Assembly: GCA_001767525.1 (NCBI GenBank)
Contig: MELF01000033.1
Coordinates: 36,459-100,458 of the forward strand
DNA from: Acidobacteria bacterium RIFCSPLOWO2_12_FULL_68_19
Lineage (GTDB): Bacteria > Acidobacteriota > Vicinamibacteria > Vicinamibacterales > UBA2999
Direction of reading: 5' to 3'
Length of the DNA: 64,000 nucleotides
In this document: positions 32,363 to 41,459 of the stretch, piece by piece
How the letters are laid out: each line of letters starts with the position of its first letter
How positions within the stretch are numbered: position 1 is the stretch's first letter
Notes under the pieces: generated by a model
What the model was told of the DNA's origin: nothing
What the model saw: only the letters and a program-made list of their open reading frames with translations
Database searches by the model: none
Translations under genes and position numbers: made by a program

Positions 32363-34435
32363 ATGAGGACGGATACAGTGTCGGTTCGGTGCGGTGGGCG
32401 GCGCCTCGTGCGCGTCGCCATCTTGATAGCGGCGTGTATTGCGCTGGTGGTTCTTGTCGCCGGTGAAGCGTCGGCCGCGGCCACCACGGAAGACATCACG
32501 GCAGGTGGCACCATCTTCCAGAAGAAGTGTGTCAGTTGCCACACCATCGGCGAGGGAGCACTCCTCGGTCCCGACCTGGGCGATGTACACAGACGCCGGG
32601 AGCGCACATGGCTCGTCCGGTGGCTGATGGATTCCGGCGCGATGGTGGAGAGCGATCCCGAGGCGCGCAAGCTCGTCGCCGATCGAGGGCAGACGCGGAT
32701 GAAGTCTCTCCGCCTGAACGATCTCGAAGCGCAGCAGGTGCTCGCGTACATCGAGACACAGAGCGGGAAGTCCGAAGGCGCAGCCGTGCAGATGGTCGTG
32801 GAGAGAACCGACGCGGCAGTTCCGCCGACGCCGAGCGCGGTGGCCGCCAAGCAGTTGGTCGCCTATGTCGCAGGTGAGAGCGCCAGGCCGCCGGGGGCGC
32901 CGGAGCCGGCGCAGGCCTCCCCAGCGTTGGCCGGGGAAGCGTTCGAAGAGGCCAAGGAGCTCTATTTCGACCGGTGTGCCGGCTGCCACGGACTGCTCCG
33001 GAAGGGCGCGACGGGCCCCAACATCGAGCCGAAACGCTCGGCCGAACTGGGCGTGAAGGCCATTCAGAACATCCTCACCAACGGCACGCCCGGCGGGATG
33101 CCGGCCTTCGGTGTCGAGAAGATCCTGACACCCGACGACGTCCGGGTCATGGCGTCGTACCTGCAGCTGCCGGCACCCGATCCGCCTGCGGTGTCGTTCG
33201 AGGAGATCCGCGAGAGCTGGAAGCTGCTGGTGCCGGTCGCGCGCCGGCCGAAGGCTCCCGTGACGAAGCATCAGTGGGACAACTACTTCGGCATCATCCT
33301 GCGCGACGCCGGCAAGGTCGCCATCGTCGATGGCGACACCAAGGAGATGGCGGCTGTCATCGACACCGGATTCGCCGTGCACATCCTGCGGTCTTCGTCC
33401 ACCGGCCGCTACTTCTACGCCGTCGGCCGCGACGGCCGCGTGTCGATGATCGATCTCTGGACCGAGAAGCCGACGCTCGTCGCCCAGGTGAAAGGATGCG
33501 TCGACGCGCGGAGCATCGACGCCTCGAAGTACAAGGGGTACGAGGACAAGCTGCTCATCGAAGGGTGCTACTGGCCGCCGCAGTACGTCGTCTTCGACGG
33601 TCAGACGCTCGAGCCCAAGAAGGTCGTCGACATCACGACGCCGGCCTACGACACGGGCGAGGAACTGAAAGAGGTTCGCGTGGCCTCCATCGTGCCCTCG
33701 CATCACGGGCCGCAGTGGGTGATCAGCCTGAAGGAATCCGGGCACGTGGCGCTCGTCGACTACTCCAAGCCCGGTTTCCCCGTGACCAAGAAGATCGCCG
33801 CGGAGCGCTTCCTTCACGACGGGGGCTGGGACCGGACGAAGCAGTACTTCATGGTGGCAGCCAACATGCGCGATCAGATGGCGGTCATCGACGTGAAGAA
33901 CGGCACCCTGGTCACGAAGTTCAAGACCGGCGTGCGTCCGCATCCCGGCAGGGGCGCCAACTGGGAGGATCCCGAGTTCGGCTGGGTGAACGGCACCACG
34001 CACCTGGGCGAGGGCAAGCTGGTGATCTACGGCGCCGACCCGGTGAAGAAGCCGCAGTACGCCTGGAAGGTCGTGCGAGAGGTGCCGCTCGGCGAGCCGG
34101 GAGGCCTTTTCATCAAGACGCATCCGAAGTCGCCGTGGGTGTGGCTCGACTCGCCGCTGTCCAACGACCCGAAGGGGACGCGGCAGATCTGCGTCTATTC
34201 GAAGAAGGCCGCGAAGATCGACCGCTGCTTCGTCGCCTCCGATCGCGGGCGCGCCGTCCATTTCGAGTACGACAAGGCGGGGAACGAGGTCTGGGTCTCC
34301 GTCTGGGACAAGGACGGCGAACTCATTGTCTATGACGACAAGACGCTGAAGGAGAAGACCCGGATCAAGGGCGACTGGCTCGTCACGCCCACGGGCAAGT
34401 TCAACGTCTTCAACACGGCTGGCGACGTCTACTGA
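32363..34435 (+). CDS. nirS: Cytochrome cd1 nitrite reductase with an extra N-terminal cytochrome c domain
   Basis: A 690-residue periplasmic enzyme reducing nitrite to NO. A membrane or signal segment lies at about 15-40. A first c-type domain has CVSCH at 56-60; a second, the normal NirS c domain, has CAGCH at 205-209. The eight-bladed heme d1 propeller follows, with IVPSHHGPQWVISLKE (d1-pocket His), FLHDGG, ANMRDQMAVIDVK, RPHPGRGANW, TPTGKFNVFNT. Canonical NirS has one c domain and about 560-600 residues, so the extra module adds roughly 110. ATG 32363 follows GGAGG. nirJ, nirF and nirDL are directly downstream. Confidence 0.93.
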   Translation: MRTDTVSVRCGGRRLVRVAILIAACIALVVLVAGEASAAATTEDITAGGTIFQKKCVSCHTIGEGALLGPDLGDVHRRRERTWLVRWLMDSGAMVESDPEARKLVADRGQTRMKSLRLNDLEAQQVLAYIETQSGKSEGAAVQMVVERTDAAVPPTPSAVAAKQLVAYVAGESARPPGAPEPAQASPALAGEAFEEAKELYFDRCAGCHGLLRKGATGPNIEPKRSAELGVKAIQNILTNGTPGGMPAFGVEKILTPDDVRVMASYLQLPAPDPPAVSFEEIRESWKLLVPVARRPKAPVTKHQWDNYFGIILRDAGKVAIVDGDTKEMAAVIDTGFAVHILRSSSTGRYFYAVGRDGRVSMIDLWTEKPTLVAQVKGCVDARSIDASKYKGYEDKLLIEGCYWPPQYVVFDGQTLEPKKVVDITTPAYDTGEELKEVRVASIVPSHHGPQWVISLKESGHVALVDYSKPGFPVTKKIAAERFLHDGGWDRTKQYFMVAANMRDQMAVIDVKNGTLVTKFKTGVRPHPGRGANWEDPEFGWVNGTTHLGEGKLVIYGADPVKKPQYAWKVVREVPLGEPGGLFIKTHPKSPWVWLDSPLSNDPKGTRQICVYSKKAAKIDRCFVASDRGRAVHFEYDKAGNEVWVSVWDKDGELIVYDDKTLKEKTRIKGDWLVTPTGKFNVFNTAGDVY

Positions 34436-34444
34436 CGGGGCGCC

Positions 34445-35665
34445 ATGCTCGACCTTTCCGGACTGCTCGACATCGCGCTGGGGCGCGCCGCACCCGACAG
34501 GGTCGCGGCGCGCGTCCCGGCGCGCTACGCGCCGCGCGCCGCCGCGCCGCCCGTCGTGGTCTGGAACGTCTGCCGCCACTGCATCCTTCGCTGCCCGCAC
34601 TGCTACGCGTCGGCCACCTCCACTCCTTCACCATACGACCTGACGACGGAGGAGGCGCGGGCGCTCATCGACAGGCTTGCAGCGGCGGGCGTCCGCGTCC
34701 TGATCCTGAGCGGCGGTGAGCCGCTGCTGCGCCACGACATCGTGGAGCTGGCCGCCCACGCGAGCGCGGCCGGTCTTCGACCGGTCGTCTCGACCAGTGG
34801 CGTGCCGCTCGACGCGCGCATGGCTGGCGCGCTCTCAGCCGCCGGGGTCGGGTACGTGGGCGTCAGCCTGGACGGCTTCGCGCCGTTCAACGACGCCTAT
34901 CGCGGCATGCCGGGCGCGTTCGATCGCGCCTCCGCCGGCCTCGCCCACGCCCGGGCGGCCGGCATGTCCACGGGCGTCCGGCTGACCGTCACCCAGCGCA
35001 ACGCCGGGGAGGTGGCGCCGCTCGTCGAGTGGGCCGACGCCCGCGGCGTGGATCGCTTCTACCTCTCCCATCTCCTGTACGCCGGGCGGGGGTTCAGGAT
35101 GGCCGGCGACGACCTCCGGCCGGAGGAAAGCCGTGCCCTGCTCGAACGGCTGTTCGAGGCCGCGGAACGCCTGATTCATCGAGGCGCGGCGATTCGCCTC
35201 GTGACCGGCGGCAACGACTCGGACGGTCCCTGCCTGATCGCCTGGATCGAGGCGCGCCACGGCCGGCGCGCCGCCCGGCGGGTGGAGGCCGTGCTGCGGC
35301 GCCGCGGCGGCAACTCGGCGGGCGAGCGGATCCTTGCCATCGACCACCGCGGCCGCGTGCATCCCGACCAGTTCTTCACGGCGTGCGAGCTCGGCGACGT
35401 CCGGCGGCAGCCGCTCGCCGAGATCCTCGCCCACCCGCTCCGCGAGGCGCTCGCCCGCCGCGAGACGCTGCTGCAGGGACGATGTGGGGTGTGCGCGTAC
35501 AAGTCTCTCTGCCGCGGGTCGCATCGGGAGCGGGCGCTGGCCCGGTTCAAAGCACTCTGGGCGCCGGACCCGGCCTGCGTGATGACCGACTCCGAAATCG
35601 GCGCCCCGCTCGAGGAACCGGATCTCGAATCGACTGAGGCCGGCACACGGGAGGCTGTCGTATGA
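34445..35665 (+). CDS. nirJ: Radical SAM heme d1 biosynthesis protein NirJ
   Basis: A 406-residue radical SAM protein. The 4Fe-4S/SAM motif is CILRCPHCYAS (CX3CX2C), followed by ILSGGEPLLRHDI and VSLDGFAPFNDAYRG. The C-terminal auxiliary-cluster segment GRCGVCAYKSLCRGSHRERA is typical of NirJ and related SPASM proteins. NirJ acts after siroheme decarboxylation, removing two propionate side chains on the way to heme d1. It starts 9 bases after nirS and overlaps nirF by 4 bases. Confidence 0.92.
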   Translation: MLDLSGLLDIALGRAAPDRVAARVPARYAPRAAAPPVVVWNVCRHCILRCPHCYASATSTPSPYDLTTEEARALIDRLAAAGVRVLILSGGEPLLRHDIVELAAHASAAGLRPVVSTSGVPLDARMAGALSAAGVGYVGVSLDGFAPFNDAYRGMPGAFDRASAGLAHARAAGMSTGVRLTVTQRNAGEVAPLVEWADARGVDRFYLSHLLYAGRGFRMAGDDLRPEESRALLERLFEAAERLIHRGAAIRLVTGGNDSDGPCLIAWIEARHGRRAARRVEAVLRRRGGNSAGERILAIDHRGRVHPDQFFTACELGDVRRQPLAEILAHPLREALARRETLLQGRCGVCAYKSLCRGSHRERALARFKALWAPDPACVMTDSEIGAPLEEPDLESTEAGTREAVV

Positions 35666-36873
35666 GCGTGAGACTGCTTGGAGCGGCGCTCGTCGCGGCG
35701 TGTCTTGCGGGAGTCGCAGACACGGGAATGGCGGCGGACTCGGAAGGCCGGCTGGGCGGCATCGGATCGCGCGTCTTCGTGGTCGAGCGGAACTCGGCCA
35801 GCCTGGCCGTCTACGACCTCATCCAGCGGCGCGTGCTGGGCCGGATCGAAGGTCTTGGCAACCTGCAGCATGCGCTGATGACCTTCTCGCGGGAGCTCGA
35901 CTACGGCTACGTCGCGAGCCGGAGCGGCCAGCTCACCCGCATCGACCTGCAGACGCTCGAGCGCGCCGGCGAAGTCCAGACGTCGAAGAGCTCCATCGAC
36001 ATCGCCATCAGCCAGGACGGCCGGTTCGTGGCCACGGCCGAATACGCGCCGGGCGGCGTCACGATCCTGGATGCGCGCACCCTCGACGTCGTGCGGCGGA
36101 TTCCCGGACAGTTCGAGAGGAACGGCAGAACACTCCCGTCTCGCGTCACGGGCATCGTCGATGCGCCGGGTAACCGTTTCGTCTGCGTGCTCATCGAGGG
36201 GGCAGAAATCTGGATCATCGACGCCTCCGGCGCCGAGCCGGTGCTGGAGCGCCGCATCGCCACGCCGGTCCAGGAGCCCTACGACGCCATGATCACGCCG
36301 GACGGCCGCTACTACGTCGTCGGACATCTCGACTCGGCGGACGTGACGGTGCTCGATTTGGACGCCCCCGAGCCGTCCCCACGGATCGTGTCGCTGCGCG
36401 AACCCGGCCGCACCTACGACCAGAACGCGCCGAAGAAGCTCCCCCACCTCGCCTCGTGGGCCGTGGCACAGGGTTCCGTCTTCGTCCCGCTCGTCGGTGA
36501 GAAGCGCCTCGCCGTGCTCGACCGCTACACGTGGACGTTCAAGCGTTCGATCGAGCTGCGGGGCCATCCCGTGTACGCCGTCCGGGCACCGGGCGAGCGC
36601 TACGTGTGGGTGACCTTCTCCGGGGAGGCCGACGACGCCTTCGTGCAGGTGATCGACGTCGAGTCGCTGAACGTGGTCCACACGTTCCGGGTCGGCGCCA
36701 GGATCTATCACGTCGAGTTCACGCCGCGCGGGAGCCACGCGCTCATCACGGCCAACGCGGACGACAAGCTCTATCTCGTCAACGCCCGCACCTACGCCGT
36801 CGAGGATACCGAAGCGCTGCGTTCTCCCTCGGGTGTCTTTGGCCCGTGGCGGGCGTTCACGATAGGACTGTGA
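35662..36873 (+). CDS. nirF: NirF, heme d1 biosynthesis protein
   Basis: A 403-residue protein related to the d1 propeller of NirS. It has a signal-like N-terminus (LLGAALVAACLAGVADTGMA), then blade sequences such as VFVVERNSASLAVYDLIQRR, LMTFSRELDYGYVASRSGQL and EYAPGGVTILDARTLDVVRR. NirF acts in late heme d1 synthesis in the periplasm and may dehydrogenate dihydro-heme d1. The ATGA overlap with nirJ and the 1-base overlap with the next gene show tight coupling. No NirN homolog is present in the window. Confidence 0.9.
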   Translation: MSVRLLGAALVAACLAGVADTGMAADSEGRLGGIGSRVFVVERNSASLAVYDLIQRRVLGRIEGLGNLQHALMTFSRELDYGYVASRSGQLTRIDLQTLERAGEVQTSKSSIDIAISQDGRFVATAEYAPGGVTILDARTLDVVRRIPGQFERNGRTLPSRVTGIVDAPGNRFVCVLIEGAEIWIIDASGAEPVLERRIATPVQEPYDAMITPDGRYYVVGHLDSADVTVLDLDAPEPSPRIVSLREPGRTYDQNAPKKLPHLASWAVAQGSVFVPLVGEKRLAVLDRYTWTFKRSIELRGHPVYAVRAPGERYVWVTFSGEADDAFVQVIDVESLNVVHTFRVGARIYHVEFTPRGSHALITANADDKLYLVNARTYAVEDTEALRSPSGVFGPWRAFTIGL

Positions 36874-37901
36874 TGCAACTGTCGGTGACGCTGTCGCCTT
36901 CGGAAGAGAACGCGCTGGCCAGGGCGACGCAGGACGGCGTCCCCTTCTGCGCCCGCCCGTTCGACGAACTGGGGCAGCGTCTCGAACTCCGGTCGAGCGA
37001 CGTGCTGGGACAACTCCAGACGTGGAGCAGCGAAGGAAAGCTCCGGGAGATCTCGGCGGTGCTCGAAGGGAGCCTGCTCGGGTACGAGAGCGCGCTGTGC
37101 GCGGCAGCCGTACCCGAGCAGGAGCTGTCCCGTGTGACCGAGGTCGTCAATACCCATCCGACCGTCACCCACAATTACTTGCGCGACCACGCCTACAACC
37201 TCTGGTTCACCATCGCCGTTCCCCGGGCGATGGGGCTCGAGGAGACGCTCGCACGGCTCGAGCGCCGCGCCGGCGCGCGCTTCTTCCCGGCCCGGCGGAC
37301 GCGAACTTACAAGGTGGGCGTCAACTTCGACCTGCTGTCCGGCGAGAATTCGACACGACTGCAAGAGCTGCCGGAGCTGCCCCCGATCAGTCTCTCGGCG
37401 CGCCAGGAGCACCTTTTCCGCGCGTTGCAGACTCCGCTTCCGTTGATCGACAGGCCTTTTGCCGCGCTGGCGAACCTCGCGGACTGCGACGAGGAGGAGT
37501 TGCTCGAGTTCGCGCGCCGGCACCTGGGAGGCGCCATCCGGCGCTACGTGGCCACCTTCCGCCAGCGGCACCTCGGCGTGCGCGGCAACGCCATGGTCGT
37601 GTGGAACGTGCCCGGCGAGGAGTTGGATGCGGCAGGGCGCCGACTGGCAGCGGCGCCGCAGGTGAGCCACTGTTACGCGCGCGAGGCGCTTCCGGATTTT
37701 CCGTACACGCTCTACAGCATGATTCATGGTCCCGACGATGCGCGCTGCCGGGATCTGGTGGCTCGACTGGCTGCCGTCGTCGGCACCGAAGACTACGCGG
37801 TGCTGGTGACCACGCGCGAGATCAAGAAGTGTCGCCTTCGGTATTTCCTTCTCGAGTTGGACTCGTGGTGGAGGCAACACCACGAGTCGTTTCCAGACTA
37901 A
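36873..37901 (+). CDS. nirD: Fused siroheme decarboxylase NirDL
   Basis: A 342-residue protein with two AsnC/Lrp-like halves (about 1-165 and 175-342). The first has THNYLRDHAYNLWFTIAVP and the second VSHCYAREALPDFPYTLYSM, the segments containing the substrate-pocket residues in NirD/L/G/H and AhbA/B proteins. These enzymes remove two carboxyl groups from siroheme to give didecarboxysiroheme. Many denitrifiers have separate nirD, L, G and H genes; here one fused gene appears to suffice. It overlaps the nirF stop (TGATG). Confidence 0.9.
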   Translation: MQLSVTLSPSEENALARATQDGVPFCARPFDELGQRLELRSSDVLGQLQTWSSEGKLREISAVLEGSLLGYESALCAAAVPEQELSRVTEVVNTHPTVTHNYLRDHAYNLWFTIAVPRAMGLEETLARLERRAGARFFPARRTRTYKVGVNFDLLSGENSTRLQELPELPPISLSARQEHLFRALQTPLPLIDRPFAALANLADCDEEELLEFARRHLGGAIRRYVATFRQRHLGVRGNAMVVWNVPGEELDAAGRRLAAAPQVSHCYAREALPDFPYTLYSMIHGPDDARCRDLVARLAAVVGTEDYAVLVTTREIKKCRLRYFLLELDSWWRQHHESFPD

Positions 37902-37963
37902 ACAGTCGCTTCGCAACGGAACAGTGAAGCAAATTTACGCCGCGCCGATGAAAATCTTCGCAG

Positions 37964-38060
37964 CGTAGTGAGCCAAACGAACTACGTTCTTGAGCTGAAC
38001 TGCTTATTCTCGGCCAAATCGCAACCATCGCGACGCCGTCCCCTCGGCACTGTGTTTGCT
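37964..38060 (+). promoter_or_regulatory. Putative sigma-54 promoter and upstream dyad of the cytochrome/oxidase cluster
   Basis: CGGCACTGTGTTTGCT at 38045-38060 has GG-N10-GC spacing and the GGCAC/TTTGC words of the -24/-12 consensus. About 60 bases upstream, CGTAGT (37964-37969) and ACTACG (37981-37986) form a dyad with an 11-base spacer; its left half, GTAGTGAGCC, resembles GTATAGAGCC of the nirS site. The first ATG downstream is at 38151. Confidence 0.5.
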
Positions 38061-38150
38061 CAACGGGCACCCGATCGTTACCGACCGCATGAATTTCACC
38101 GCACGACAACTTCACGCTGGTAAGCGAACGCCGTTACCGGAGGTGCGAGT

Positions 38151-38822
38151 ATGATCCGCTGCTATTCGATCTCGGTGTTGGCGGGCTGCTGTGTGGTTGC
38201 CGCACTCGCAACCGCAGGATGTAACCACGTCAGTGCGCAGGCCAGTGACCCGGCACGCGAGCAGGTCAGCCTCACAGGTTCAGAGCTGTACGGCGCGTGC
38301 GCCGCGTGCCACGGCGCGTCGGGCGAGGGCAACGCGGCGGTCCGCGCACCGCGAATCGGCGGCCTGCCAAGCTGGTACATCGCGTCGGAGCTGCAGCGGT
38401 TCCAGCACAACCTGCGGGGCAAACACCCCGACGATGCCGACGGGCTGCGGATGCGCGCGATGGCGCGACAGCTCTTCTCCGACGCCGAAGTGGCAGCCGT
38501 GGCGGAGTACGTGTCGCAGCTCGTGCCTGTCAGCACCGCGGCGTCGCTGACAGCGGGCGACATGGCGTCTGGAGAGGCCCTCTACGCGGAGTGCGCCTCG
38601 TGCCATGGAGCCCGTGGCGAAGGCGACGAACAGCTCCGGACGCCGCCGCTCGCGGGCCGTGACGATTGGTATATCGACAAGCAGATTCGGAAGTTCCGGG
38701 CCGGAGTCAGGGGCACCGCTGCCGGTGACGAGCTCGGCCGGCAGATGCAGGCCGTGGCCGCGACGATCGACGCGGACTCGATCCAGCACGTGAGCGCCTA
38801 CCTGCACACGCTTTCGCGTTGA
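38151..38822 (+). CDS. Diheme cytochrome c (c4-like)
   Basis: A 223-residue exported protein with two similar c-type domains: CAACHGASGEGN near residue 50 and CASCHGARGEGD near residue 148, each followed by a Met in a QMQAV/RMRAM-type segment. The signal ends LATAGC, so it may be a lipoprotein. The two-domain layout fits cytochrome c4, an electron donor to terminal oxidases, which agrees with the oxidase genes behind it. ATG 38151 follows GGAGGTGCGAGT. Confidence 0.86.
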   Translation: MIRCYSISVLAGCCVVAALATAGCNHVSAQASDPAREQVSLTGSELYGACAACHGASGEGNAAVRAPRIGGLPSWYIASELQRFQHNLRGKHPDDADGLRMRAMARQLFSDAEVAAVAEYVSQLVPVSTAASLTAGDMASGEALYAECASCHGARGEGDEQLRTPPLAGRDDWYIDKQIRKFRAGVRGTAAGDELGRQMQAVAATIDADSIQHVSAYLHTLSR

Positions 38823-38841
38823 GCGGGATCGGGAGCGCGAC

Positions 38842-38949
38842 ATGACCCATGGCAACGCCGATTCAGACGCCATCGCCAGGACGATCTTCGTGATGACCAT
38901 CGCAGGCGCCATCGTCTTCGCGGCGGCGGCATTCTACTTCATCCGGTGA
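38842..38949 (+). CDS. Small membrane protein of the oxidase cluster (35 aa)
   Basis: MTHGNADSDAIARTIFVMTI continues to AGAIVFAAAAFYFIR: one transmembrane helix. It lies between the diheme cytochrome and subunit II genes, with 19- and 12-base gaps, and so probably belongs to the oxidase operon as an assembly or accessory peptide. No family recognised. Confidence 0.6.
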   Translation: MTHGNADSDAIARTIFVMTIAGAIVFAAAAFYFIR

Positions 38950-38961
38950 GGAGACGCGAAC

Positions 38962-39720
38962 ATGATCTCCTGGTTGCTGCCGCAGGCCTCCTCGTTCGCA
39001 TCCACGGTCGACGGTCTCGTGCTGCTCATTTCCGTGATCGTCGGCGTCTGGTTCATCCTCGCAGAGGCTGTCCTGTTCGGACTGATTGTCAAGTTCCAGG
39101 CGCGCGACGGCGTCCGCGGACGGTATGTGTCCGGCGAGGAGAAGACCGAGAAGCGCTGGGTGTCGTACCCGCACTACGCCGTGATTGTCTTCGACATCAT
39201 CATCATCGCGGCGGCGCTCCGCGTCTGGAACGACGTGAAGGTCGTCGCCCCTCCGAGCGAAGAGCAGGTCCGAATCGTCGCTCAGCAGTGGTCGTGGACC
39301 TTCGTGCACGCCGGCCTCGACGGCAGGCTCGACACGGCGGACGACATCCGGACCGTCGATGACATGTACGTCCGGCGCGGCCGTGTCTACACCTTCGAGC
39401 TGCACTCGCGCGACGTCGTCCACAGCTTTTCGGTGCCGGCGTTCCGGTTGAAGCAGGACGCCGTTCCGGGCCGCATCATCCGCGGCTGGTTCAGGCCGAC
39501 CCTGGAAGGGACGTTCGATATTCAATGTGCCGAGATGTGCGGCCTGGGCCACGGGCTGATGCCGGGACGTGTCCACATCGGCTCGCCGACGCAACACGAG
39601 GAGTGGATGCGCGGACTCACGAACCCCGGGGCCACGGCCCGCACGGTCACCCCTGCGACTCCGGTGACCCGCGTCGCGGCGAACGATCCGGCGTACGCGC
39701 ATCCAGGAGAGACGCGATGA
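38962..39720 (+). CDS. coxB: Cytochrome c oxidase subunit II (CuA)
   Basis: A 252-residue subunit with two N-terminal membrane helices (LVLLISVIVGVWFILAEAVL; VIVFDIIIIAAAL) and a periplasmic CuA cupredoxin domain. The CuA ligands are visible: VVHSFSVPAFRLKQDAVPG supplies the first His, and CAEMCGLGHGLM supplies Cys, Glu, Cys, His and Met. It accepts electrons from cytochrome c, probably the diheme protein upstream. It overlaps the subunit I gene by 4 bases. Confidence 0.93.
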   Translation: MISWLLPQASSFASTVDGLVLLISVIVGVWFILAEAVLFGLIVKFQARDGVRGRYVSGEEKTEKRWVSYPHYAVIVFDIIIIAAALRVWNDVKVVAPPSEEQVRIVAQQWSWTFVHAGLDGRLDTADDIRTVDDMYVRRGRVYTFELHSRDVVHSFSVPAFRLKQDAVPGRIIRGWFRPTLEGTFDIQCAEMCGLGHGLMPGRVHIGSPTQHEEWMRGLTNPGATARTVTPATPVTRVAANDPAYAHPGETR

Positions 39721-41447
39721 GCGCGCACGACGCGGGCCGCGATCCCGGATTCGTCGAAAAGTACCTGTACTCCACCGACCACAAGACCATCGGGCTCCAG
39801 TACATGCTCACGGGCATGGCGATGGCGCTCATCGGCGCGTTCACCGTCTACGTGTTCCGCATGCAGGCCGCGTATCCCGGATCCAGCGTGCCGCTGTTCG
39901 GCCGCGTCGCCGCGGCCGACTACAACTATCTCGTCACGATGCACGGGACCATCATGATCTTCTGGGTCGCGATGCCGGTGCTCATCGGCGGGTTCGGGAA
40001 CTACCTGATTCCGCTGATGCTCGGCTGCGACGACATGGTGTTCCCGAGGGTCAATCGGCTCTCGTACCAGATCTTCCTCCTCAGCTCCGTTGTGCTCGTC
40101 GCCTCGTTCTTCGTGCCGGGAGGGCCGTTCGGCGGCGCGTGGACGGCATATCCTCCGCTCTCGGCCAACAGCGCCTACAGCCTGACGCCCTACGGTTCCA
40201 CGCTGTGGCTCCTGGCGGTGGCCCTGGAGTTCGTTGCGTTCCTCCTGGGGGGAATCAACTTCATCACGACGACGATGAACTCGCGCGCGCCGGGTATGAA
40301 GATGTTCGACATTCCGATCGTCGTCTGGATGATCGTGCTGGCGAGCGTCCTCTTCATGGGTTCGGTCGGCCCGCTCGTCGCCGGCGCCGTCATGCTGCTC
40401 CTCGACCAGGTGGTCGGCACGGGGTTCTACGACCCGTCGCGCGGTGGCGATCCGGTGCTCTGGCAACACCTCTTCTGGTTCTTCGGCCATCCCGAGGTCT
40501 ACGTCCTCCTGCTGCCGGCCATGGGCATCGTCGCCGAAGTGATGACGGTGTTCGCCAGGAAGAAGCTCTTCGCCTACCGGACGATCGTCTATTCGGCGGT
40601 CGGCACCGGCATCATCAGCTTCTTCGTCTGGGCGCACCATCAGTTCGTCGCCGGGATCGATCCGCGGATGGCGAGCCTCTTCAGCGTGACCACGCTCATC
40701 ATCTCGATTCCCGTCGCCGAGATGTTCTTCGTCTACATCGCCACGCTGTACGGCGGCTCGATCCGGCTCACCACCCCGATGCTGTGGGCGCTGGCGTTCG
40801 TCGCCGAGTTCCTGCTCGGCGGCGTGACGGGCATCTTCCTCGGCTCGGCGGGGTCGGACATCTACTTCCACGACACGTACTTCATCGTCGCGCACTTCCA
40901 CTATACGTTCTTCCCCATCGCGTTCATCGCAGCGTTCGCGGGCATCACCTTCTGGTTCCCGAAGATGTTCGGACGCATGATGGACGAGACGCTCGGCAAG
41001 GTGCACTTCTGGGGCACCATCATCACCTTCAACGTCTGTTTCCTCCCGCTCTTCGTGACCGGGACGGCCGGCGATCACCGGCGGGTCTTCGACTACTCGG
41101 GGTTTGCGGAGCTGGCGACGCCGCAGATGCAGAACCTGCGGATCCTGGCTACCTGGGCGCTGCTGGCGATGCTGGCCTTCCAGGTCGTGTTCCTCGTGAA
41201 CTTCGTTTACAGCCTCTTCAAGGGCGAGGCGGCCGAGGCGAATCCTTGGAAGGCAAACACGCTGGAGTGGCTCGCTTCGTCGCCGCCGCCCCACGGCAAC
41301 TTCGAGACGATGCCGGTCGTCTACCGCGGCCCGTACGAATACAGCGTGCCGAGCCGCGACGACGACTACTGGCCGCAGTACGAGCCGGGTGATACCGCCG
41401 ATGACGGAGCGCCAAGCGGCCCCCGATCGGTCGAACAGGGCGCCTGA
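39717..41447 (+). CDS. coxA: Cytochrome c oxidase subunit I, aa3 type
   Basis: A 576-residue, 12-helix catalytic subunit. Ligands: YNYLVTMHGTIMIFW (low-spin heme His), WFFGHPEVYVLLLPAMG (CuB His and cross-linked Tyr), VWAHHQFVAGIDP (two CuB His), and YFIVAHFHYTFF (heme a3 and low-spin heme His). With the active-site Tyr in place it is a conventional A-family, oxygen-reducing, proton-pumping oxidase. ATG 39717 starts MSAHDAGRDPGFVEKYLYST, preceding the STDHKTIG segment typical of the family. Confidence 0.95.
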   Translation: MSAHDAGRDPGFVEKYLYSTDHKTIGLQYMLTGMAMALIGAFTVYVFRMQAAYPGSSVPLFGRVAAADYNYLVTMHGTIMIFWVAMPVLIGGFGNYLIPLMLGCDDMVFPRVNRLSYQIFLLSSVVLVASFFVPGGPFGGAWTAYPPLSANSAYSLTPYGSTLWLLAVALEFVAFLLGGINFITTTMNSRAPGMKMFDIPIVVWMIVLASVLFMGSVGPLVAGAVMLLLDQVVGTGFYDPSRGGDPVLWQHLFWFFGHPEVYVLLLPAMGIVAEVMTVFARKKLFAYRTIVYSAVGTGIISFFVWAHHQFVAGIDPRMASLFSVTTLIISIPVAEMFFVYIATLYGGSIRLTTPMLWALAFVAEFLLGGVTGIFLGSAGSDIYFHDTYFIVAHFHYTFFPIAFIAAFAGITFWFPKMFGRMMDETLGKVHFWGTIITFNVCFLPLFVTGTAGDHRRVFDYSGFAELATPQMQNLRILATWALLAMLAFQVVFLVNFVYSLFKGEAAEANPWKANTLEWLASSPPPHGNFETMPVVYRGPYEYSVPSRDDDYWPQYEPGDTADDGAPSGPRSVEQGA

Positions 41448-41459
41448 GAGGAGCAGGAC

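Noticed and set aside
30350..34600. A 1,416-codon open frame antisense to the kinase, regulator and nirS genes
   Set aside because: It is a GC-rich shadow: Arg/His/Asp/Gly-rich without domains, covering three well-supported genes on the other strand.
39717..41447. The first heme-copper subunit I as a NO reductase
   Set aside because: It has the intact HPEVY motif with the cross-linked Tyr and standard A-family ligands, so it is an ordinary oxygen reductase.
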